NCBI GenBank assembly: GCA_024699325.1
Contig: JAILPS010000042.1
Coordinates: 19,261-83,260 of the forward strand
Direction: 5' to 3'
From: Lachnospiraceae bacterium
GTDB lineage: Bacteria; Bacillota; Clostridia; Lachnospirales; Lachnospiraceae
DNA length: 64,000 nt
The notes below the pieces were generated by a model. It was not told the origin of the DNA. It saw only the letters and a program-made list of their open reading frames with translations, and did not search any database. The translations under genes and the position numbers were made by a program. Positions 7,810 to 16,907 of this stretch are shown here, piece by piece. Each line of letters begins with the position of its first letter. Position 1 is the stretch's first letter.

Positions 7810-9819
7810 ATGGATGTTTTTGTAAACAATTTTATTCTGGTGTTACAGCTTTTAGGAGGCGTGGGACTCTTCCTCTACGGAATGCATCTCATGGGAGATT
7901 CGCTTAAAAAACTGGCCGGCGGTCAGATGGAGGCAATCCTCGCGAAGTTTACCACCAGCAAGAACGAGGCGGTTGGAAGGCTTAAGGGTTTTGGACTTGG
8001 TACAATAGTTACGGCAATCATTCAGAGCTCTGCGGCGACAACCATCATGCTGATAGGCTTCGTTAACGCCGGAATCATGACGCTTGGACAGACCATTGCG
8101 GTTGTTTTTGGTGCCAATGTCGGTTCTACAGCCACAGCGCAGATCATCAGACTTGCGGATATCTCGGGCGGTTCAGGAGCGCTCTCGCTTCTAAACCTTT
8201 TAAAGCCCAAGGTTTTTGCCTATGCACTTCTGTGCATCGGAGCATTTATTATGCTCTTTGCCAAGAAGAAGAGACCGAAGGATATCGCGGGCATCATGGT
8301 AGGTCTGGGAACGCTGTTTGTCGGCATGACAACCATGGAGGATGTTTTCGAGGGACTGAAGGATTCGGATGGCTTCAAGCAGCTCTTCGTGTCATTTAGC
8401 AATCCCTTAATAGGCTTTGCCATAGGTCTTGGCCTCACGGCTCTCATCCAGAGCTCATCCGCGTCAGTTGGTATCCTGCAGTCGCTCACTGTCACAGGCA
8501 TCACATATGCGACGGTAGTTCCTGTTGTCATTGGTATCAACGTCGGCAAATGTATGACCATACTTCTAGGAGCCATCGGAGCCAACAAAAAGGCCAAGAG
8601 AGTGTCTCTGGTCTACCTCTTGTTTAACATTATAGGCGCCATAGTTTTCATGGTGGGAATATACGGCATCAACGCGCTTGTAAGCGGCGGCTTCTCATTC
8701 TGGGACACAGTCGTAAACCGCGGTAATATCGCCGACTTCCATCTCATATTCAACCTTGTCATGGCTGTGATTCTTCTGCCGTTTACCAAGCAGATCAGCA
8801 ACCTCACAGGCAAGATTATCCACGACACGGACGAGGAGAGAAACACAGACAAGATCCTCGAGAGTCTCGACGAGCGACTCTTCGACACACCTACCACAGC
8901 TATCGAGCAGTCGCGCAAGGTTATGTGCCACATGATCGACAGCATCATGGAGAACTACTACATAAGCACGGGTCTTATGTATGAGTTTGACGCTGAGAAG
9001 CGCGGCGAGGTGGAGATTAATGAGAAGTTTATCGACAAGTGTGAGACAGCACTTAACGAATATCTTCTGAAGGTAACATCCAACACAGTATTGACCAGAG
9101 ATCAGAGAAAGATTGCCAGCGAGCTTCTAAACTCTGTCAGCGATCTCGAGCGCATCGGCGACCACTGCATGAACATGGCTGAGATTGCAGATGCCATGAG
9201 GGAGAATAAGATTTCCTTCTCAGACAAGGGAAATGCTGAGCTTCAGATTATCATCACGGCAGTTGAGAAGATACTTGACCTGACATTTACAGCATTTAAG
9301 ACGGATGACCAGAGCATGACTCTTAGAGTTGAGATCCTCGACGAGATGATCAACGAACTCAAGGAGACCATCAAGGAGCACCATGTCAACAGACTTCAGA
9401 CAGGGGAGTGCTCAATCGAGGGCGGCTTCTATCTTGTGGACACACTCACAGACCTCGAGCGTATCGGCGGCCACTGTGCGAACATCGTTCACCATGTCAC
9501 CAAGAGATTCGCGGCTCCTTCATCCTTCGATGAGATGCACGGACATGCCTACAGCGTGGACATCAAGAATTCCGACGATTACAAGGCACTCTATGTATAC
9601 TATGAGCAGGTTTATCTTAAGCCAATCAGAAAGTACAACGCGAATGTCGAGGCCATAGCATCTGCGACACAGGATGTTGAAGTTAAGCCTCAGACTGAGA
9701 GTGCGGTGGAGGCGGTAAGCGCTGAGGAAGTGCCTGCTAAGACCGATGAGAGCGCAGATTCTTCAAAGATTCCTAAGAAGGATAAGAAAAAGAAGGAAGA
9801 AAAGAAGAAAAAACATTAA
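7810..9819 (+). CDS. Na+/phosphate symporter family protein with C-terminal PhoU domain
   Basis: A 669-residue NptA/YjbB-type phosphate transporter. The N-terminal half (about residues 10-310) has two inverted repeats of the Na/Pi-cotransporter domain, each with its QSS motif: TAIIQSSAATTIML and TALIQSSSASVGIL. GANVGST also marks the family. Residues about 345-560 form a PhoU-like helical domain with the paired signatures DLERIGDHCMN and DLERIGGHCAN. The C-terminus is a Lys/Glu-rich disordered tail. It is expected to move phosphate with sodium, with the PhoU part regulatory; the direction of transport cannot be read here. The start follows a TTAGGAG-like ribosome site with a long spacer. The gene stands alone, downstream of the hairpin repeats. 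Confidence 0.9.
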   Translation: MDVFVNNFILVLQLLGGVGLFLYGMHLMGDSLKKLAGGQMEAILAKFTTSKNEAVGRLKGFGLGTIVTAIIQSSAATTIMLIGFVNAGIMTLGQTIAVVFGANVGSTATAQIIRLADISGGSGALSLLNLLKPKVFAYALLCIGAFIMLFAKKKRPKDIAGIMVGLGTLFVGMTTMEDVFEGLKDSDGFKQLFVSFSNPLIGFAIGLGLTALIQSSSASVGILQSLTVTGITYATVVPVVIGINVGKCMTILLGAIGANKKAKRVSLVYLLFNIIGAIVFMVGIYGINALVSGGFSFWDTVVNRGNIADFHLIFNLVMAVILLPFTKQISNLTGKIIHDTDEERNTDKILESLDERLFDTPTTAIEQSRKVMCHMIDSIMENYYISTGLMYEFDAEKRGEVEINEKFIDKCETALNEYLLKVTSNTVLTRDQRKIASELLNSVSDLERIGDHCMNMAEIADAMRENKISFSDKGNAELQIIITAVEKILDLTFTAFKTDDQSMTLRVEILDEMINELKETIKEHHVNRLQTGECSIEGGFYLVDTLTDLERIGGHCANIVHHVTKRFAAPSSFDEMHGHAYSVDIKNSDDYKALYVYYEQVYLKPIRKYNANVEAIASATQDVEVKPQTESAVEAVSAEEVPAKTDESADSSKIPKKDKKKKEEKKKKH

Positions 9820-9972
9820 AATTTGACCATATGGTACAATGACATTTTAAAAAAAGTGTGATAAATTATCTTACGTGGACTGGGTAACCACAGAGAGAAG
9901 GCTAACAGGGTGCAACTAATGCACCTTGACAACTGAATATTGCCGATTGCCGATCATGAAAGTGGGAGGATT
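9820..9972 (+). other. Structured leader upstream of the CAP-domain gene, class unknown
   Basis: A 153-base gap with a palindrome ACCATATGGT (9826-9835), a possible GTGG/CCAC stem near 9875-9892, a GGTGCA/TGCACC hairpin near 9909-9925 and a direct repeat ATTGCCG ATTGCCG just before the ribosome site. It does not match any riboswitch consensus I know. Whether it is a functional RNA cannot be decided by eye. Confidence 0.35.
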
Positions 9973-11061
9973 ATGAAGATAATTTATTATATAATCGGGC
10001 TTATTCTAAGCATGCTGCTTATGTTTAAGTGCCCGACGTTTTGGAAGATTTATGATGGGGCTTCGGACAAAACCGAAGCCCCTTTTGTTGTGGAGACAAC
10101 CGCTATAGAGGAGACCACTGCATCTGAGGAAACCGTGGCGCAGGAGACTGTGGCAGTGCCAGAAACCACCACGGTGCCTGAGACAAGCGCTGTGCCTGAG
10201 ACTACTGCAGCACCAGAGACTACTGCTGCGCCAGAAACCACTGCTGTGCCAGAAACTACTGCTGCGCCAGAAACCACTGCGGTGCCAGAAAACACGACGG
10301 TGGCAGAGACCACCTCAGCATCCTACAGTGTGACCAGACTTATAGTTGACAATGCGTCAGAGCTGGATAACATCTGGGTTCCTGGCCACACCATAAGTGC
10401 GGATGAGTTGAGCGTCAGAGCCGTGATGGTTAATGACAACGACCCTGCGGATATCTTAGTGGAGACGGACGCGGCCGTGAGCATACAAAATGGTCCCGTA
10501 ACCATAGTTTCAGGTGGTAATGTCATAGAGCTTGAGTATAGGGGATACAGGACAAGCTGGACATACACGCCCGTGATACTAAGCGAGGCGCAGTACGCGA
10601 GAAAATACGGAAGCATGTATCTGCCTGAGCTTGAGGAGGAACTCCTAAGGCAGATGAACGATGTGAGAGTCGAGCTTGGGCTTGACGCGGACGTGTTCTC
10701 AGAGAGGTGTCAGGAGATGGCCAGAAACAGGGCGGTGGCCATAGCGCAGGAATACTTGGAGACCGGGGACTGTTCGCACAACAACAGCGGTAAATACATT
10801 TATATAACGGACGGTGGAACAAGCGAGAACATACTGCACCAGTATCCGCTTACAGGCTACGTTTTAGATGGCAAAACCGCCACGGCCAGCGTTATGGCGG
10901 AGACCTTCAGGGCCAGCGAGGGACATTTTATCAGATGGACCGAGGACGTAAGAGGTTACTTTGAGAACAGATATGTGGGCGTTGGAATCTACTACGAGGA
11001 GACCAGCGGATATCTGTTTGTGTCCATTGTCTACATGGTTTTGTATTCTGAGAGATTATAA
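9973..11061 (+). CDS. Secreted or anchored CAP (SCP-like) domain protein with PETTA-repeat linker
   Basis: A 362-residue exported protein. Residues 3-19 are a hydrophobic signal or anchor segment with Cys20 near its end. Residues about 35-115 form a Thr/Pro/Glu linker dominated by [VA]PETTA repeats. A small beta-rich region follows, and residues about 225-362 are a CAP/SCP domain: helix LRQMNDVRVELGLDA, then CSHN, SENI, and EGHFIRW near the end. CAP-domain proteins are extracellular and of mixed function. The ATG at 9973 is chosen over an in-frame TTG 33 bases upstream because GGGAGG ends just before it, although the spacer is short. A strong terminator follows. Confidence 0.85.
   Translation: MKIIYYIIGLILSMLLMFKCPTFWKIYDGASDKTEAPFVVETTAIEETTASEETVAQETVAVPETTTVPETSAVPETTAAPETTAAPETTAVPETTAAPETTAVPENTTVAETTSASYSVTRLIVDNASELDNIWVPGHTISADELSVRAVMVNDNDPADILVETDAAVSIQNGPVTIVSGGNVIELEYRGYRTSWTYTPVILSEAQYARKYGSMYLPELEEELLRQMNDVRVELGLDADVFSERCQEMARNRAVAIAQEYLETGDCSHNNSGKYIYITDGGTSENILHQYPLTGYVLDGKTATASVMAETFRASEGHFIRWTEDVRGYFENRYVGVGIYYEETSGYLFVSIVYMVLYSERL
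10157..10311 (+). repeat. In-frame 18-base repeats coding [VA]PETTA
   Basis: About eight imperfect 18-base units alternate gtgcca/gcgcca with gagactactgct-like halves. The antisense reading is a long low-complexity frame and is not a gene. Confidence 0.75.
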
Positions 11062-11074
11062 TCTAACATTTTCT

Positions 11075-11101
11075 GAGCAGTCGTTTGACTGCTCTTTTTT
11101 T
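11075..11101 (+). terminator. Rho-independent terminator after the CAP-domain gene
   Basis: GAGCAGTC (11075-11082), loop GTTT, GACTGCTC (11087-11094), then seven T residues. Confidence 0.93.
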
Positions 11102-11124
11102 ATACCAAAATATAGGAGGAAGAT

Positions 11125-14100
11125 ATGAGAAACAGACTAAAAAGAGGAATTGGAGTTTTGGTGTGCGCGGGGCTGGTGGCCTCGGGCATGACAAACCCTA
11201 TCACAGGCTATGAGGGGGTGATGAGGGCAGAAGCTGCCCCGGAGCGCGCCGTCGTCGACGTGACAGGGGAGGACGTTGCAAATGCAGCGCTTAAGTACCT
11301 AGGCTATGGCTACAGTCAGGGAAGCGGCAGGCTTACAGGGGATTCCTACATGGACTGCACGGGGCTTATATACAGGGCTTTGTCAGACGTTGGATATTCG
11401 GGGATGCCCGATGACACGGCGGAGTGGATAAGCCTTATAACCAGGCAGAGCCTTAACGTGACCTACGACGGCAAAGCCACGGATGTCATATATGTGGACA
11501 GCGCCGCGCAGTATAACGCGATTGTGGATAACGATTCCTATAATAACTATTTTGTGGTGCTAAAAACGTCCGTCACGAGCGATTCGGCGGATGACTTAAA
11601 CATGGTTCCTGGAACCATTCTGATTATGGGCAAAACCGACACGAGCGCCGCCCACGGCATGATTGCCATAGGCAATGTGTCTGACGAGGGCGTGGCGCCG
11701 CTTACGGTTGCCAACTACGATACGGAGTATTTTAAATACATTGACAGCGCCATGGGGGAACTGTCAGAAAAATATGACACCCTTAAAAACAGGCTTGATA
11801 AGGCGCACTACGTCGTGCACACGGTGGCGACCGATAATCTGGTGGCCGGACTTAGATACATGACCACATCCAACACGTATTCGTATGATACGTATCTGCA
11901 GACGTTTGGAAGCAACTACTATAACGCTGTCAGAAGGGATAACTATCTGATTATGCCCGGCGGAGGCGCTAATCCAACGACGAATGTCTACACGGTGGGA
12001 CTTAACACATGGTTTATCGACGCGGCGAGCGCGACCTACGGCGTGAGGCTTAGAAACAACATAACCGGCAAGGGAAATGGTGTGGTTCCCGTGTACAGCA
12101 TAAGGGTTCCCTGCAACGAGGATTACTATGCGTATGTGAATCTTGCGAAGGTTATAAGCGATAACGGTCAGAGCGCGGAGGGGGCAGGATATGTGGTCAC
12201 AAGCAATGAGACCCTTGCAAAAAATGTGGCCTCTGGAATCGTTTTGGAGAGTGGAATTGTGACAGATGATTTTACCACATTGGTGACAACAGGAAAAAGC
12301 CCTGTCTCCTCTGCGGCAGTTTTGACAGGTCTTAGCCAGAGCGGCACACTTTACGTGGCAGAGTATAAGGCGCCCGAAAACTGCACGAGGGATGAGGGCT
12401 ACTATAAGGTCAGCGTGAGCGGTGTGTTAAATACTGAGGGTCAGGGCTCATACATAGAGGATGTTACGTATTATGCCTCTGCCTCCAGCGCGCAGGGAAG
12501 CTTACTTGGCAACTCCATGAACAGCGACGGATATTTTGTGAGAGGCGGCGCGGGGGTTGCGGGAACACTCTACGCGTCCGACGAGCTTAAGTACAAAAAC
12601 ATGTATGGCAGCTTTAAGGCGGTTAAGAGGGACGAAAACGGAGAAGTGATATCTGTTGCAGGCATAAGTTTTTCTGTATATGACGCGGCCCAAAACTATA
12701 TAGGAAATATCACCACAGACCAGACGGGCACTGCCACATATCCTGTGTTTGTGAGAGAGGTTTTAAAAACTGCGACGTCGGCCTCTGAAACCTTCTATGT
12801 GAGGGAGAATGCGGACAGTTTAGTAAGCGCCGGGGCCACGGGACTAATCTGTGACGACAACTACTATAAGGTAACCGTGGGGCTTGGTTTAAGGAGCGAT
12901 GCAGGGGACTGCACAGTGAGCGTTACCAAGGGACAGAGTATGGATAATGCCACAGCGGAGGTTTTGGCAAGTGGAACAGCATTTGACGTGATAAACACAC
13001 ATAGATATGTGAATGCGAAGCTTGTGGTAACCAAGCTTGACGAGGAGACCGGGGAGAAGGTTGGCGCGCCCATAGGATTCGAGCTCTACAGCGATGAAAA
13101 CTGTCAGAATATGATCGATATATTCTACACATCAGGAGGGGTTGGAACTTACACATTTGAGCCATGGAAGCTAAACACAGACGGAAGCGGAAGTGTTAGG
13201 ACCATATACATGAGGGAGAACGAGGAGAGCGCTAAGAAGGCGGGCTTAGACGTGGACACAAACATATATAAGCTTGGCGTGACTGGGGCAGAGAACATAG
13301 AAAACTGCGCGGTAAATGTTTTGGCGGTCACCGGCGATTACAGCCCGAGGATGAACTGCGACGGTGGTTTCAGTTTGAGCGTCTACGATAAGCCTGTGAA
13401 CATCTCTGTGGTTAAAAACATGGACGAGACGGCAAGGCTTGCCATAACGGAGGTTGTGATTGAGCTTAGCGCGAAGGTTAACGGCGTAAGCATAACGCCA
13501 CAAAACATAGGCGGCGAGGAGGTTTTAACTGTCTTAAGGCTTAACAGCGGCAACGCATTTAGCGCAGGCTTCACAGACCTTAGAAAATATGATGAAAACG
13601 GTATGCCGATAAGCTATGAAATCGCGGAGACTGAGGTGGTTACTAAGAGTGGCGCCGGGCTTGAAGCATTTGCAGAGCCTGTAATCACGCGCGAGGGCGC
13701 AAGCGACTATACGGCTAACTACAGCGTGTACAACCAGACGCTTAAGTTTGACGGATATCTAAAACTTGTCAAGACAGACGAGAGAGGTGAGGCTTGTGAA
13801 GCTGTGTTTAATATCTACGCAGATAGCGCCTGCGAGGAGCTTCTAAAAACCGTGGAGTGTGTGGATGGAAGCGCAGTGGTCTATGTATCGGACATGTTTA
13901 GCGAGCCCTGGACTTATCTTACAGATCTTGACGGAGACAAAAACCTAAACACTGTCACTGTCTATGTGAAGGAGGCTTCAAACGACGGAAGACATATTCT
14001 TGATGAGAGCGTCAGAAGCGTAGTCATAGAGGCGTCAGATGTGAGGGGCGCACTTGGAGGAACGCAGGAGACATTTATCAATGCCACAAGAACCCTCACG

Positions 14101-15909
14101 GTCTCAAAACTAGACGCCACAGGCGGCGTGGAGGTAAAAGGCGCCACACTTAAGCTCTACAGCGCCACGAAGGAGGGTGTTATAACCTCCGACTTTTACG
14201 AGAGCTGGGTTAGCGGAAGCGACGGCGTGGACGCGGAGGGCAAGCTTAAGCCCCACGTGGTTTACGGCATAAGCGAGGGCTACTATGTTTTGCAGGAGAG
14301 CGATGTGCCAGGCGGATATCTGGGAGCAAGCGACATTCTCTTCTATGTATCAGCAGAGGCAACTCAGAGCGTTACCATGGAGGATGAGAGGCCATACGGA
14401 TATGTGAATATACAGAAAAACGACCCGGACGGTGCGGGAATAGAGGGCGTAAGATTCCTGATAAGCAGGAGGGATAACGGGCAGACATGGGAGATAGAGA
14501 CCATGGAGGACGGCTCGGCGGTGTCGCCGCACCTTCCCATTAACGAGCTTGTGGACGGCAGGGTTACGCCAATCATTTACGATATTGAGGAGATATACGT
14601 GCCGGCGGGATATATTCTAGACGATGAAAGGCACGAGGTGGTGTTTGAGTACGCGGGCCCCTCTGAAAACCTTATCAGATATGATTTAAATGTCGTAAAT
14701 GAATTCCAGAGGGGCTGTATCGCCGTGTTAAAGCGGGGCCTTATGGTCGAGGGCGTGACGCTCTATGAGACCGTTTTTGGCGTGGATGTCTATAAGCTTG
14801 GCAGGAGATACACATATCTTGAGGGCGTTGAATTCACAGTTTACCAGGATGAATCGTTAACCGAGGAGGTCTGTAAGATAGTCACGAGCGCAGAAGGGCT
14901 GGCAAAAAGTGAACCGCTAAGGGTCGGTCACTACTATGTGAAGGAGACGAAGGTGCCCGAGGGCTACGCCTCAGACCTGGATGAAAATGGCAACACAAGG
15001 GTTTACGAGTTTTATATCGCGGGCAGCGCGCAGGATTCGCAAAGCGGAAGCATAGAGTATGTTTTAGAAGTCACAGGAGAGATTGAAAACAGGCTCTTAT
15101 CTGCCACTCTCCAGATAGTCAAGATAGGAATAGATGAGGCGGGCGTCAAAAAACCGCTGTCAGGTGTTTATTTTGGCGTGTTTGCAGGAGAGGATATCAA
15201 AAACAAAAACAGCGGCGAGGTGGTTGTGGAGGCAGACAGATGTATTGCGGTGATTAAGACTGACAGCCAGGGAGTTGCGACCCTTACAGATACGCTGCCC
15301 GAAGGCAGATACTATTACAGGGAATTAAAAACCTCCGGAAACGAATACGTTCTAGACGATGAGAAGGTGGAGTTTGCTGTGTCGTATGATGATGCGCAGG
15401 CAGATATATGTATCGAGAGGGAGGCGCTAAACACCGTGAAGAAGGGAAAAATGCAGATATATAAGGTGAGCGAGGAGAATGCTCCTCTTGAGGAGGCCGA
15501 GTTTACGCTTAAAAACACACAGACAGGGGAGAGCGTGGTGCTAAAAACAGACAAAAACGGATACGCCTGCGCAGAAAACCTGACCATCGGAAGCTACAAC
15601 GAGGATGGAGAGTTTATGTATGTAACCTACACTCTTTGCGAGACGAAGGCGCCTCTGGGCTACGAGTTGGATGATGCCGTGTATGAATTCACGTTTGAGG
15701 AAGGGGAGGTAAGCATAGACGCCCTGACTAAAACCTACAGGATTGTAAATGTCAAGGAGGACACTCCTAAGCCCGCTGCCATCTCGACCAATATTTCCCA
15801 GACACCATTTGGCATAGGTGACGGCGGCGTGGCGGCCGGCAGATACGTATATATTGCAGGCCTCATCATGCTTCTTGCGGCTCTGTTTTACAGGAGGAGA
15901 AGGATGTGA
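11125..15909 (+). CDS. Giant surface protein: NlpC/P60-like domain plus SpaA/Cna-B repeats
   Basis: A 1594-residue cell-wall protein. Residues 1-38 are a signal peptide. Residues about 45-200 look like an NlpC/P60 cysteine peptidase domain: DCTGLIYRAL holds the likely catalytic Cys, and AAHGMIAIGN the His. From about residue 490 onward I count about eight transthyretin-like SpaA/Cna-B domains, recognised by E-box-like ends such as VRENAD, MRENEE, VKEAS, LQESDVPGGY, VKETKVPEGY and LCETKAPLGY. Such domains usually form Lys-Asn isopeptide bonds, giving rigid stalks. The C-terminus has a hydrophobic helix and RRRRM, as in sortase substrates, but no LPXTG. The gene ends in a GTGA overlap with the sortase. 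An AGGAGG-type site precedes the ATG. Confidence 0.85.
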   Translation: MRNRLKRGIGVLVCAGLVASGMTNPITGYEGVMRAEAAPERAVVDVTGEDVANAALKYLGYGYSQGSGRLTGDSYMDCTGLIYRALSDVGYSGMPDDTAEWISLITRQSLNVTYDGKATDVIYVDSAAQYNAIVDNDSYNNYFVVLKTSVTSDSADDLNMVPGTILIMGKTDTSAAHGMIAIGNVSDEGVAPLTVANYDTEYFKYIDSAMGELSEKYDTLKNRLDKAHYVVHTVATDNLVAGLRYMTTSNTYSYDTYLQTFGSNYYNAVRRDNYLIMPGGGANPTTNVYTVGLNTWFIDAASATYGVRLRNNITGKGNGVVPVYSIRVPCNEDYYAYVNLAKVISDNGQSAEGAGYVVTSNETLAKNVASGIVLESGIVTDDFTTLVTTGKSPVSSAAVLTGLSQSGTLYVAEYKAPENCTRDEGYYKVSVSGVLNTEGQGSYIEDVTYYASASSAQGSLLGNSMNSDGYFVRGGAGVAGTLYASDELKYKNMYGSFKAVKRDENGEVISVAGISFSVYDAAQNYIGNITTDQTGTATYPVFVREVLKTATSASETFYVRENADSLVSAGATGLICDDNYYKVTVGLGLRSDAGDCTVSVTKGQSMDNATAEVLASGTAFDVINTHRYVNAKLVVTKLDEETGEKVGAPIGFELYSDENCQNMIDIFYTSGGVGTYTFEPWKLNTDGSGSVRTIYMRENEESAKKAGLDVDTNIYKLGVTGAENIENCAVNVLAVTGDYSPRMNCDGGFSLSVYDKPVNISVVKNMDETARLAITEVVIELSAKVNGVSITPQNIGGEEVLTVLRLNSGNAFSAGFTDLRKYDENGMPISYEIAETEVVTKSGAGLEAFAEPVITREGASDYTANYSVYNQTLKFDGYLKLVKTDERGEACEAVFNIYADSACEELLKTVECVDGSAVVYVSDMFSEPWTYLTDLDGDKNLNTVTVYVKEASNDGRHILDESVRSVVIEASDVRGALGGTQETFINATRTLTVSKLDATGGVEVKGATLKLYSATKEGVITSDFYESWVSGSDGVDAEGKLKPHVVYGISEGYYVLQESDVPGGYLGASDILFYVSAEATQSVTMEDERPYGYVNIQKNDPDGAGIEGVRFLISRRDNGQTWEIETMEDGSAVSPHLPINELVDGRVTPIIYDIEEIYVPAGYILDDERHEVVFEYAGPSENLIRYDLNVVNEFQRGCIAVLKRGLMVEGVTLYETVFGVDVYKLGRRYTYLEGVEFTVYQDESLTEEVCKIVTSAEGLAKSEPLRVGHYYVKETKVPEGYASDLDENGNTRVYEFYIAGSAQDSQSGSIEYVLEVTGEIENRLLSATLQIVKIGIDEAGVKKPLSGVYFGVFAGEDIKNKNSGEVVVEADRCIAVIKTDSQGVATLTDTLPEGRYYYRELKTSGNEYVLDDEKVEFAVSYDDAQADICIEREALNTVKKGKMQIYKVSEENAPLEEAEFTLKNTQTGESVVLKTDKNGYACAENLTIGSYNEDGEFMYVTYTLCETKAPLGYELDDAVYEFTFEEGEVSIDALTKTYRIVNVKEDTPKPAAISTNISQTPFGIGDGGVAAGRYVYIAGLIMLLAALFYRRRRM

Positions 15910-16760
15910 AAAAACTCAGAGCCATATTGATAGCCGTGGCTCTTGTGCTTATGGCAATCGGAATATGCAAAACCTCTGCCGCCAAGATGGAGGTGGAGGA
16001 GGGATATGTAAGGCAGCATGAAGAGGAGAATATAGCGGACAGGTTTATAGAAGAGCTTATGGAGAACGCCATCGATGAACAAAACACCACTCAAAGTGGG
16101 GATGAAACCCAAAATAGAGATAGGATCATAAGGTTTACTGGCGCTGATGGACAGACAAAAACCAAAATTCTGCCTAATACGCCCACGTTTGTGCTCGAGG
16201 ACTATTCCTCCTACGGCGACGACTTTTACCACAGCCTGACGCCTGAGTACGCGAGCGGAGAGTTTAAGTTTGTGCTGGAGATTCCGGACATAGGCCTTAA
16301 GCGGGGGGTGTATGGCTCAGAGGATCCCGCCAAAATCGAGGCTGACCTGGCTATGTGGATGTTAGTCCTTATGGACACAGGCCAGGAGCTTGGCGTGACA
16401 AACATTGCCATAGCAGGGCATGACTCCTTAAATGAGGACCTAAGTCTAAACCGCCTCGTGGACATAGAAACTTTTGACTACATAGGCGAGGGGCACAATA
16501 TCTATATTTACTCCTGTGAGGGTGTCTATATTTACCAGATTGAGGAGTTTTTTGACGCCGCAAGAGCAGAGGGGCGCGCCTCCTACGGCTACACCACAGA
16601 TTTAGATGTCAGCGATCTCTATATATTTACCTGCGGCCGCGACATAAACCAGAACCCCTCCCAGATTAAGAATCACAGATATAAGGACATAATCGTCCAT
16701 GCGGTCTTAACAGACGTGCTGACCTGGCGTGAGTACAGGGAGAGGGATGAGAAAACATAA
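15906..16760 (+). CDS. Sortase
   Basis: A 284-residue membrane-anchored transpeptidase that should cut the sorting signal of the preceding protein and join it to peptidoglycan or to another subunit. It has one N-terminal membrane helix (residues 3-22), an acidic spacer, and a C-terminal sortase domain with His172 in AGHDS, Cys243 in IFTCGRD and Arg258 in NHRYKD, matching the H/C/R triad. It starts at GTG, whose bases overlap the upstream TGA, with AGGAGG before it, so translation is coupled to the SpaA-type protein. The class is unclear; the Cys motif lacks the usual TLxTC form. Residues 89-93 read LPNTP, a sorting-signal look-alike. Confidence 0.88.
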   Translation: MKKLRAILIAVALVLMAIGICKTSAAKMEVEEGYVRQHEEENIADRFIEELMENAIDEQNTTQSGDETQNRDRIIRFTGADGQTKTKILPNTPTFVLEDYSSYGDDFYHSLTPEYASGEFKFVLEIPDIGLKRGVYGSEDPAKIEADLAMWMLVLMDTGQELGVTNIAIAGHDSLNEDLSLNRLVDIETFDYIGEGHNIYIYSCEGVYIYQIEEFFDAARAEGRASYGYTTDLDVSDLYIFTCGRDINQNPSQIKNHRYKDIIVHAVLTDVLTWREYRERDEKT

Positions 16761-16817
16761 AACAGGGAAGTGTTGTGTGATTAAACTGCTAAAAGAATAC
16801 AGATTAAGTTGAAACTG

Positions 16818-16841
16818 AGGGCGCAATTATGCGCCCTTTTT
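16818..16841 (+). terminator. Rho-independent terminator after the sortase gene
   Basis: AGGGCGCA (16818-16825), loop ATTA, TGCGCCCT (16830-16837), then a T-tract. It ends the surface protein and sortase unit. Confidence 0.92.
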
Positions 16842-16907
16842 GCTTGCTTATTTACGGAAAATGTTTTATTATTTAATTCGTATGATTCTGTGACAGGGGT
16901 GCTTATA

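Noticed and set aside
9940..9972. TTG start upstream of the CAP-domain protein
   Set aside because: It has no ribosome site and adds a hydrophilic segment before the signal helix; ATG 9973 has GGGAGG.
10050..10313. Minus-strand frame opposite the PETTA repeats
   Set aside because: It is a low-complexity mirror of the repeats with no start signal.
11085..11113. TTGACT with AAATAT as a promoter for the giant surface protein
   Set aside because: The -10 is poor, and transcription would start only a few bases before the ATG, without room for the ribosome site.
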